The notes beneath the pieces were generated by a model. The model was not told the origin of the DNA. It did not search any database and worked only from the letters and a program-made list of their open reading frames with translations. Source: Phosphoribacter sp964558825 (lineage in GTDB: Bacteria > Actinomycetota > Actinomycetes > Actinomycetales > Dermatophilaceae). From it: a DNA stretch of 15,157 bases. Shown here piece by piece: positions 6,422-12,046 of this stretch. Made by a program: the position numbers and the translations under genes. The stretch is from the NCBI GenBank assembly GCA_964558825.1, contig CAZLGB010000072.1, forward strand, positions 1 to 15,157, written 5' to 3'. The number at the start of each line of letters is the position of its first letter. The first letter of the stretch is position 1.

Positions 6422-6460
6422 TGAACGCTACATGAACGCGGTTGGAACTCTGTCGAGAAT
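6422..6460 (+). promoter_or_regulatory. Pho-box-like array, 11-bp period, upstream of pit copy 2
   Basis: TGAAC at 6422, TGAAC at 6433 and GGAAC at 6444, each exactly 11 bp apart; a weak GAGAAT at 6455 may be a fourth unit. The first unit TGAACGCT is identical to the first unit of the array at 4576. It is about 75-110 bp upstream of the pit copy 2 start and suggests the same phosphate-responsive regulator controls both modules. Confidence 0.6.
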
Positions 6461-6532
6461 GCCCGTTTGATCGTCGTTCAGGCACGCGTCACAGGACTTT
6501 CGTCTCGACGCCGTCTTGGGGCCACCTCCATC

Positions 6533-7795
6533 ATGTGCAAGGTGACCACCGCAACCGTCATCCTCGTCATGGTCGTTATTACGGCCCTGGCCTTCGACTT
6601 CACGAATGGCTTCCACGACACTGGGAACGCCATGGCGGCCTCCATCGCCACGGGGGCCCTCTCGCCCAAGACCGCTGTGACGCTCGCAGCGACGCTCGAC
6701 CTGGTCGGCGCGCTCATCTCGGTCAAGGTCGCCCTCACCATCACCAACGCCGTCATCGACGGCATCCAACTCAAGACCGGCGTGCCCAACCCGCAGTTCA
6801 TCGGCAGCGACAACGGCAAGCAGGGCACCCTGCTGCTGCTCGTCGTGCTCGCCGGGCTCGTCGGCGGCATCGTCTGGAACCTGCTCACCTGGCTGCTCGG
6901 CCTGCCCTCGTCCTCCTCGCACGCCCTGCTCGGCGGCCTCGTCGGCGCGACCATCGCCGGCTTCGGTTTCAGCCAGGTCAACTGGCTCGGCCACTCGACC
7001 GAGAAGCTCGACGGCGTCGTCGGCAAGGTGATCATCCCCTCGCTGATCTCACCCGTCATCGCCTTCATCGTCGCGGCCGTCGGCACGCGCATCGTCTTCG
7101 CGCTCACCAGCAAGATGGGCGAGAAGTTCCGCGAGTCGCGCTTCAAGGTCGGACAGGTCGGCTCGGCCTCCATGGTCGCTCTCGCCCACGGCACCAACGA
7201 CGCGCAAAAGACGATGGGTGTCATCACCCTCGCCCTCATCGCCGCCGGCCAGGTGGACGTGTCGCAGGAGATCTCGATCCCGCTCTGGGTGAAGGTCTCG
7301 GCCGCCGTCGCCATCGCCATGGGCACCTACCTCGGTGGCTGGCGCATCATGCGCACCCTCGGCAAGGGCATCGTCGACATCAACGCCCCTCAGGGCTTCG
7401 CCGGTGACACCTCGACCGCCTCGGTGATCCTCGCCTCCAGCGGCCTGGGCTTCGCCCTCTCGACGACGCACGTCGCCTCCGGCTCGATCATGGGTGCCGG
7501 CGTCGGCCGCAAGGGCGCCGAGGTGCGCTGGTCGGTGGCTGGGCGCATGGCCATGGCCTGGGCCATCACCTTCCCCGCTGCCGCGGTCGTCGGTGCGCTC
7601 ATGCTCTTCATCGGTCACGCCCTTCCGCCGGTCGTCGGCGCGAGCGTCATCATGGCCATCGTCATCGCCGTGAGCCTCTACATCCGCCAGCGCTCGCGCA
7701 AGAACCCGGTCGACAAGCACAGCGTCGCCCAGGACTGGGAGGCCGAGCCCGAGGCCGCCCGCGTGGCCGAGGCCGTCCCCAACGCGCACCACTGA
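6533..7795 (+). CDS. pit: PiT-family inorganic phosphate transporter, copy 2
   Basis: A 420-residue paralogue of the protein at 4709-5965, aligning over its full length with long identical blocks such as WNLLTWLLGLPSSSSHALL. The canonical signatures are intact: FHDTGNAMAASIATGAL near the N-terminus and ALAHGTNDAQKTMG in the second half, here with the usual Ala. It differs from copy 1 by a slightly longer loop after the third membrane region (IQLKTGVPNPQFIGSDNG) and an unrelated hydrophilic C-terminal tail. The start given is ATG 6533 (MCKVTTATVILV). GTG 6542 aligns exactly with the ATG of copy 1 and may be the true start. Neither has a clear ribosome binding site. The gene heads a three-gene operon with the small membrane protein (19-bp gap) and DUF3349 (12-bp gap). 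Confidence 0.94.
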   Translation: MCKVTTATVILVMVVITALAFDFTNGFHDTGNAMAASIATGALSPKTAVTLAATLDLVGALISVKVALTITNAVIDGIQLKTGVPNPQFIGSDNGKQGTLLLLVVLAGLVGGIVWNLLTWLLGLPSSSSHALLGGLVGATIAGFGFSQVNWLGHSTEKLDGVVGKVIIPSLISPVIAFIVAAVGTRIVFALTSKMGEKFRESRFKVGQVGSASMVALAHGTNDAQKTMGVITLALIAAGQVDVSQEISIPLWVKVSAAVAIAMGTYLGGWRIMRTLGKGIVDINAPQGFAGDTSTASVILASSGLGFALSTTHVASGSIMGAGVGRKGAEVRWSVAGRMAMAWAITFPAAAVVGALMLFIGHALPPVVGASVIMAIVIAVSLYIRQRSRKNPVDKHSVAQDWEAEPEAARVAEAVPNAHH

Positions 7796-7814
7796 ATCCA
7801 GGAGCCAACGCATC

Positions 7815-8105
7815 ATGAACAACCTTGCTATTGCCCTCGACGGCGCCTGGAAGGTCCTGCTCGCAGGTCTGCTCCTCGGAGCCGGCATCCCCTCGCTCTT
7901 CGCTCTGGCGGTCAACAGCCTGGCTGTGGCCGAGGGCGGCGAAGCCCTGTCGGGCGCGGCTCCCAAGCCGGCCGCCAAGATGGTCGCCTACCTGCTCTTC
8001 GCCCTGATTCTCGTCCTGGTGGCCTACGGCCTCGCCTGGTTGATCTTCACCAGCCTGGGCTTCAAGGTCGGCTTCTCCGGCATCATCCCGACGTTCTCGA
8101 AGTGA
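7815..8105 (+). CDS. Small two-helix membrane protein linked to Pit, copy 2 (Rv0544c-like)
   Basis: A 96-residue paralogue of the protein at 5989-6288. It keeps ALDGAWKVLLAGLLLGAGIP at 7-26, then an AEGGEALSG loop, then a second membrane segment at about 57-80. An AGGAG ribosome binding site lies about 11 bases before the ATG. It sits between pit copy 2 and the DUF3349 gene, reproducing the order Rv0545c-Rv0544c-Rv0543c of Mycobacterium tuberculosis. The function is unknown; a role with the transporter in the membrane is inference from conserved neighbourhood. Confidence 0.86.
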   Translation: MNNLAIALDGAWKVLLAGLLLGAGIPSLFALAVNSLAVAEGGEALSGAAPKPAAKMVAYLLFALILVLVAYGLAWLIFTSLGFKVGFSGIIPTFSK

Positions 8106-8117
8106 GGTAAGGAAGTC

Positions 8118-8441
8118 ATGTCAGCGCAACACGAGAGCGCGGCCCGTCGCCTGGTCCATTGGCTGCGGGCCGGGCGGCCGGAGGGCATTGCCCAGGGCGA
8201 CTACATCGCCCTGATGGGAGTGCTTCACCGCAAGCTCACCACCGCTGAGGTCGAGAGCGTCGCCGTGTCGCTCGTCGAGAAGGACTACGACGACGAGCTC
8301 ATCACCGAGGATGAGATCCGCGCGATGATCGACGAGAAGGTCCACGAGCACGCCACGGACGAGGACATCGCCCGCATCGCTCACCTGCTCGAAGAGGCCG
8401 GCGTGCACCTCGAGCCCGGCATCCCCGGCGCGCACGGATAA
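8118..8441 (+). CDS. DUF3349 family protein (Rv0543c-like)
   Basis: A 107-residue soluble, largely helical, acidic protein. WLRAGRPEGIAQGDYIALMG at 14-33 followed by LHRKLTTAEVESVAVSL is the DUF3349 pattern, as in Mycobacterium tuberculosis Rv0543c, a structurally characterised protein without known function. A good ribosome binding site (AAGGAAG) precedes the ATG, and the gene lies 12 bp after the small membrane protein gene, so the three are one operon. The perfect terminator at 8464-8504 closes it. Conserved linkage to a phosphate transporter suggests a role in phosphate uptake or its regulation, but that is inference. A diverged relative follows at 8561. Confidence 0.88.
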   Translation: MSAQHESAARRLVHWLRAGRPEGIAQGDYIALMGVLHRKLTTAEVESVAVSLVEKDYDDELITEDEIRAMIDEKVHEHATDEDIARIAHLLEEAGVHLEPGIPGAHG

Positions 8442-8463
8442 GCAATTCCGTCCACCGCACAAG

Positions 8464-8504
8464 GTGTGGCCGATCACCCATGGTGATCGGCCACACACCT
8501 TTTT
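8464..8504 (+). terminator. Rho-independent terminator of the pit2 operon
   Basis: Perfect 15-bp stem GTGTGGCCGATCACC / GGTGATCGGCCACAC with a three-base loop, followed by ACC and five T. It begins 23 bp after the DUF3349 stop. The T-tract is only on the plus side, so it acts on the rightward transcript. Confidence 0.95.
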
Positions 8505-8560
8505 CCGGGCGTTCACCTTGACGAATATCGCCGGTCGCCTGATTCGACCACTGTGTGGTC

Positions 8561-8863
8561 ATGTCAGGCCTTGGGAAATTCGGACGATTTCTCCGCAGCC
8601 TGGGATCTGCCACCCCCGGGATGACGGTGCCATTGGTCGCCTTGCTCGGCCGCAGGCTCAGCGAGCCGGAGCGGGCCGCGGTGGCCACCCGCCTCACCGA
8701 CCGCGCGAGCGCCACCCTCGATGAGCTGACGACGGCCGATGTCGGAGCCGAGATCATGCGGGTCACCGACGCGCTCCCGATCGCGTCCGACCTGGCCGCG
8801 GTCATCGAGCGGGTGCGCGCCAGCGGGGTGGGGGTGCGGGTCCAGCAGCGGCAGCTGCGCTGA
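8561..8863 (+). CDS. Diverged DUF3349-like protein
   Basis: A 100-residue protein beginning MSGLGKFGRFLRSLGSATPG. It can be laid against the neighbouring DUF3349 protein over most of its length: LVALLGRRLSEPERAAVATRL against LMGVLHRKLTTAEVESVAVSL, and a C-terminal helix SDLAAVIERVRASGVGV against EDIARIAHLLEEAGVHL. I therefore call it a diverged paralogue, with less certainty than the neighbour. It lies beyond the terminator at 8464-8504 and so probably has its own promoter. An inverted repeat GACCAC-TGT-GTGGTC ends right at the start codon. The start is ATG 8561; GTG 8555 is an alternative. No ribosome binding site is evident, so a leaderless message is possible. The function is unknown. Confidence 0.65.
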   Translation: MSGLGKFGRFLRSLGSATPGMTVPLVALLGRRLSEPERAAVATRLTDRASATLDELTTADVGAEIMRVTDALPIASDLAAVIERVRASGVGVRVQQRQLR

Positions 8864-8971
8864 CAGGGCGCAACGAGCAGTCGCCCGGGCGAGAGGGGAC
8901 CGGCATACGCCGTGCGCGAGAGTGCCGGCGCGATACGTCACGCGGTGCCACCGGCATACCCCACCAGCAAC

Positions 8972-9003
8972 ACGCCCGCCGGAGCCAGGGTCTCAGCGGG
9001 CGT
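8972..9003. terminator. Possible hairpin between convergent genes
   Basis: ACGCCCGC and GCGGGCGT form an 8-bp stem with a 16-base loop, in the 157-bp gap between the DUF3349-like gene (plus) and the DUF3263 gene (minus). It has no T-tract. It could act on either transcript, but the evidence is weak. Confidence 0.25.
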
Positions 9004-9020
9004 CTTGCGCTCGGTGAGGG

Positions 9021-9308
9021 CTAGGGAGTCAAGCCCAGGCGACGGGCACTGCGCTGCCGCTGACGGCTGGCGCGCAGTCGGCGCAGCCGCTTGATGAGCA
9101 TCGGGTCGGCCTCGAGAGCGGCCGGGGTGTCGATGAGTGCGTTGAGGACCTGGTAGTAGCGAGTGGCGCTCATGTCGAAGAGCTCCTTGATCGCCTGCTC
9201 CTTGGCGCCGGCGTACTTCCACCACTGACGCTCGAAAGCCAGCACCTCGCGGTCACGGTCGGATAGCGGCTCGTGCGCCGCAACGATCCGCTCTGCCGTG
9301 TCTGCCAT
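9021..9308 (-). CDS. DUF3263 domain protein, probable small DNA-binding protein
   Basis: A 95-residue protein with the DUF3263 signature: LSDRDREVLAFERQWWKYAG at 15-34, then KEQAIKELFDMSATRYYQVLN, a helix-turn-helix-like segment at about 35-58, then a very basic tail (KRLRRLRASRQRQRSARR). The family is widespread in actinobacteria and has no established function; DNA binding is inferred from the HTH-like core and basic tail. The start is ATG 9308, supported by a strong GGAGGGG ribosome binding site. A promoter with -10 TATAGT lies just upstream. In many actinobacteria I recall this gene next to a LytR C-terminal-domain gene and groEL; here the downstream neighbour is a convergent DUF3349-like gene, and groEL lies 9 kb further on the same strand. 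Confidence 0.9.
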   Translation of the reverse strand: MADTAERIVAAHEPLSDRDREVLAFERQWWKYAGAKEQAIKELFDMSATRYYQVLNALIDTPAALEADPMLIKRLRRLRASRQRQRSARRLGLTP

Positions 9309-9333
9309 CCAACCCCTCCGTGTCTCTGGCGCC

Positions 9334-9362
9334 ACTATAGAGGGCGAATCACACTCGTGTCA
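9334..9362 (-). promoter_or_regulatory. Promoter of the DUF3263 gene
   Basis: On the minus strand, TGACAC (9357-9362) is separated by 17 bases from TATAGT (9334-9339). These are good -35 and -10 elements for a housekeeping sigma factor. The start codon follows 25 bases after the -10, with the ribosome binding site between. Confidence 0.7.
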
Positions 9363-9387
9363 TTCCCCTCCGGCGCGTCGCCCCATC

Positions 9388-9410
9388 GTGTGACTGGTGT
9401 GACTGGTGTG
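9388..9410. repeat. 9-bp minisatellite GTGTGACTG, about 2.5 copies
   Basis: Two perfect GTGTGACTG units followed by a partial GTGTG lie in the gap between the HAD gene and the DUF3263 promoter. It is one of three 9-bp-period arrays in this part of the window. Confidence 0.7.
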
Positions 9411-9499
9411 GTGTGCTAACGGCCTCCGGAGGTATGCCGTGCTCCTCCGGCCGCCGTCAGGTGCCCCTCGGGCGGCACCCGGCATACCCACAACGGGCC

Positions 9500-10156
9500 T
9501 CAGGGCAGCAGCAGCGCGCGCAGGTCGGCGACGCTCGGGGCGAGCGCGTGCGGGTCGGCGGCCTCCAGCTCGGCCTGCGTGCCGGCCCCCCAGAGCACGC
9601 CCAGCCCGGTCATCCCCGCTGCGCGAGCGGCCTGGATGTCGACCTGCGCGTCGCCGACGTATGCCGCCCTGCCGGGCTTGCCGCCGGCCTTGCGGGTGGC
9701 CAGCAGGAGCGGCTCCGGCGAGGGCTTGTGGGCGAGGGTGTCCTCCATGGTGACGACGACCGGCACGAGGTCGGTCAGCCCGCACAGCCGCAGTGCCCAA
9801 CGGGCCGGGTGGGCCCGCTTGGAGGTCGCGACGGCGATCCCGACCCCGGCGTCGGTGAGGTCGCGCAGCAGGGCGTCGATGCCGGCATACGGGCGCATGA
9901 GCCGCTCGGTGTTGGCCTCGTTCCACGCGGCGTAGACGGCAAAGAGCTCGTCGGCGTGCTCGGGCGAGACCTCGCGGAAAGCCCGGATGAGCGGCTGACC
10001 GATCCACGCCCGGATGCGCGCCTCGTCCTCGGCGTGGCCGAGCACGGTGCGGAAGGCGTGCTGATAGGACGCGACGATCAGCCCGATGCTGTCGACGAGG
10101 GTGCCGTCGAGGTCGAAGACGACCGTGGGCCAGGCCAGCTCGGTCGGAGTGGTCAT
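9500..10156 (-). CDS. HAD-superfamily hydrolase, phosphoglycolate phosphatase-like (subfamily IA)
   Basis: A 218-residue protein with all HAD motifs: FDLDGTLVDS with nucleophile Asp15 and acid Asp17, VATSK with Thr111/Ser112, Lys144 in the third motif (AHKPSPEP), and VGDAQVDIQAA with Asp169 and Asp173. The helical cap between motifs I and II marks subfamily IA, like phosphoglycolate phosphatase Gph or PpaX. It is expected to dephosphorylate a small metabolite in the cytoplasm; the substrate is not determined by sequence. Its ATG overlaps the stop of the thioesterase gene as ATGA, so the two are translationally coupled, last in a three-gene operon. The stop is TGA at 9500. Confidence 0.93.
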   Translation of the reverse strand: MTTPTELAWPTVVFDLDGTLVDSIGLIVASYQHAFRTVLGHAEDEARIRAWIGQPLIRAFREVSPEHADELFAVYAAWNEANTERLMRPYAGIDALLRDLTDAGVGIAVATSKRAHPARWALRLCGLTDLVPVVVTMEDTLAHKPSPEPLLLATRKAGGKPGRAAYVGDAQVDIQAARAAGMTGLGVLWGAGTQAELEAADPHALAPSVADLRALLLP

Positions 10157-10689
10157 CGCGCAGCCTCCTCGGGCAGCAAGGGTGTGCCGATGCGGAAGAC
10201 GCGCGCGAGCGCCGTCGCGAGCAGTGGGCCATCGGGGTGATCGGGGCTGGTGAGCGCGCCGGCGGCGCCAGCCGTGCCAGCCGTGCCAGCCGCGCCAGCC
10301 GTGCCAGCCGACGCCGGGCGGCCGGAGGCGCGCACGTCGATGCGATAGACCGCGGTGCGCCGCGTGCGGGAGAGCTCGACGCCCTCGCAGATCAGCACGT
10401 CCCCCTCAGCCCCGGCGGCGAGGAACTCGGTGTGGACGTCCTGAGCGACGGCCAGCACGCCGTGACTGTTGCTGACTGCGGCGTGGACGACGTCGACGAG
10501 GGCCATCATCGCGCCGCCGTGCGCCGTCCCCGGAGCGTTGAGCAGGCGGTGGGTGACCGGCATACGAGCGCGGGCGAAGCCCGGGGCGATGCGCTCGAAG
10601 ACGATGCCGAGCAGGTCGGCCACCGGGTCGGTCGCCAGGTAGGCGAACAGCTCGGGCGAGACCGCCTCGACATCCCCCAGCTCGCTCAT
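10153..10689 (-). CDS. PaaI-type hotdog-fold thioesterase
   Basis: A 178-residue protein of the PaaI/acyl-CoA thioesterase family. The hotdog core includes NAPGTAHGGAMMALVDVVHAA, with the HGG and following acidic residue typical of the active site, and VAQDVHTEFLAAGAEGD after it. Such enzymes hydrolyse acyl- or phenylacetyl-CoA thioesters. Near the C-terminal third a low-complexity insert of Ala, Gly and Thr (about residues 127-141) is encoded by five 9-bp repeats and interrupts the last strands, an unusual feature. The start is ATG 10689; it lies nine bases after the stop of the PPOX gene, and its own stop overlaps the HAD start. The operon is PPOX-thioesterase-HAD. Confidence 0.9.
   Translation of the reverse strand: MSELGDVEAVSPELFAYLATDPVADLLGIVFERIAPGFARARMPVTHRLLNAPGTAHGGAMMALVDVVHAAVSNSHGVLAVAQDVHTEFLAAGAEGDVLICEGVELSRTRRTAVYRIDVRASGRPASAGTAGAAGTAGTAGAAGALTSPDHPDGPLLATALARVFRIGTPLLPEEAAR
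10267..10311. repeat. 9-bp minisatellite GCCAGCCGT, five copies, inside the thioesterase gene
   Basis: Five consecutive nine-base units: GCCAGCCGT twice, GCCAGCCGC, GCCAGCCGT, then GCCAGCCGA. The array is in frame and encodes the Ala/Gly/Thr-rich insert of the thioesterase. Copy-number change would alter insert length by three residues without a frameshift. Confidence 0.92.
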
Positions 10690-10698
10690 GAGCCGAGC

Positions 10699-11124
10699 CT
10701 AGTCAGTCGCTGCGGCGCCCTCGTCGGCCGCACGCATCCGCAGGATGACCCGCTCCGCCTCGCGGCGGCGGACCAGCCCGGCGACCCGCTCCATGACCCC
10801 GAAGGCCCGGAACTGCACCCCATACTTGGCCGCGAGCGCCGCGCTCCCTGCGGCCAGCTGCGCGGGGGCGGTCTCGATGCGCACGTCGACCTCGGTCACC
10901 GGGGCGCCCTCGGCGACCTGGCCGGTGCGCGAGCAGGGCCGCAGCTGCGCCCGGGGGGTATGCCGCAGCCGCTTGACCTTGCCGGTCTGGGCGGTCGTCG
11001 TGACGACGATGTCCTCGCCCTCAGGGGCGAGCCAGACGGCCGTCGCCACGGGGGTGCCGTCGCGTCGGAAGGTCGTCAGGGAGGCATAGGGCTCGGCGGC
11101 GATGGCCGCCAACTGCTGCTGCAC
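10699..11124 (-). CDS. PPOX-class (F420-dependent type) flavin/deazaflavin oxidoreductase
   Basis: A 141-residue protein of the split-barrel PPOX superfamily, similar in pattern to the small F420-binding FDOR-B proteins of actinobacteria (Rv1155-like). YASLTTFRRDGTPVATAVWLAP at 13-34 and TGKVKRLRHTPRAQLRPCSR (about 48-67) are the cofactor-binding strands and loop. It probably reduces a small substrate with F420H2 or binds a flavin; the exact cofactor is inference. The start is the GTG at 11124, supported by an AAAGGAG ribosome binding site eight bases upstream; the longer open frame into ung is an artefact. It is the first gene of the operon with the thioesterase and HAD genes, and divergent from ung with a 120-bp gap that contains two of the octamers. 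Confidence 0.88.
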   Translation of the reverse strand: MQQQLAAIAAEPYASLTTFRRDGTPVATAVWLAPEGEDIVVTTTAQTGKVKRLRHTPRAQLRPCSRTGQVAEGAPVTEVDVRIETAPAQLAAGSAALAAKYGVQFRAFGVMERVAGLVRRREAERVILRMRAADEGAAATD

Positions 11125-11244
11125 GGGTGGGCTCCTTTGCGGGTCGGCGACAGCCTTGCAGATCGACGACGCCCTGATGAGCAGGTATGCCGGGTGCGCC
11201 ACTCTCGCGGCGGCACGGCATACCCCTGCCGGTAGGTTGGCGAC

Positions 11245-11922
11245 GTGACCGCACGGCCGCTGGCAGAGCTCGTCGACCCCTCGTGGGCGGTGGCCTTGCG
11301 CGGGCAGGAAGACCGCATTGCCGAGCTCGGCGGTTTCCTGCGGGCCGAGATCGCGGCCGGGCGGGGCTATCTGCCGGCCGGGGCGCACGTGCTGCGGGCC
11401 TTCGGCCAACCGCTGGCCGACGTGCGGGTGCTCATCGTCGGCCAGGACCCCTATCCGACGCCCGGCCATCCGATCGGGCTGTCCTTCTCGGTGGCACCCG
11501 AGGTGCGGCCGCTGCCGCCGAGCCTGGGCAATATCTACACCGAGCTGCAGGCCGATCTCGGAGTGCCGCGTCCGTCCACCGGGGATCTGACCCCGTGGGC
11601 CCAGCGCGGGGTGCTGCTGCTCAACCGAGTGCTCACCGTCGGCCCGGGGCGCTCGGGCAGCCATCGCGGCAAGGGCTGGGAGCAGGTCACCCAGACGGCC
11701 ATCGAGGCGCTCGTCGCCCGTGGCGGCCCGCTCGTGGCGATCCTCTGGGGGCGCGATGCCCGCTCGCTCGCGCCGATGCTCGGGCGGGTGCCGCGCATCG
11801 AGAGCGCCCATCCCTCGCCGTTGTCGGCGCGCGCGGGCTTCTTCGGCTCGCGGCCCTTCAGCCGGGCCAACGAGCTGCTCGCCCAGCAGGGCGCTGCGCC
11901 GATCGACTGGTCGCTGCCGTGA
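11245..11922 (+). CDS. ung: Uracil-DNA glycosylase, family 1
   Basis: A 225-residue family 1 UDG, which removes uracil from DNA arising from cytosine deamination, the first step of base-excision repair. The water-activating motif GQDPYPTPGHP gives Asp68, and the uracil-binding Asn is at 127 (LLLNRVLTV). The leucine-loop motif HPSPLSARAGFFGSRPFS contains His189, which stabilises the transition state. The length is normal for the family. The start is GTG 11245 (MTARPLAELV); the ribosome binding site is weak. It is divergent from the PPOX operon and followed by a 124-bp gap with a minisatellite before the thiolase gene. Confidence 0.97.
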   Translation: MTARPLAELVDPSWAVALRGQEDRIAELGGFLRAEIAAGRGYLPAGAHVLRAFGQPLADVRVLIVGQDPYPTPGHPIGLSFSVAPEVRPLPPSLGNIYTELQADLGVPRPSTGDLTPWAQRGVLLLNRVLTVGPGRSGSHRGKGWEQVTQTAIEALVARGGPLVAILWGRDARSLAPMLGRVPRIESAHPSPLSARAGFFGSRPFSRANELLAQQGAAPIDWSLP

Positions 11923-11957
11923 GTGCGCGTGCCGGCTTTGCTGGCCCAGCTCGCTGT

Positions 11958-11990
11958 GCTGCTGGCTCTGCTGGCTCTGCTGGCTCTGCT
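11958..11990. repeat. 9-bp minisatellite GCTGGCTCT, three perfect copies plus partial ends
   Basis: Units at 11961, 11970 and 11979, followed by a partial GCT. It lies in the 124-bp gap between ung and the thiolase gene. I see no credible gene in that gap. Confidence 0.88.
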
Positions 11991-12046
11991 CACCCGGACC
12001 GGGCGACCGGCCGCTCCTCCGCCACCTCGCGCGAAAGGCCTTCGTC

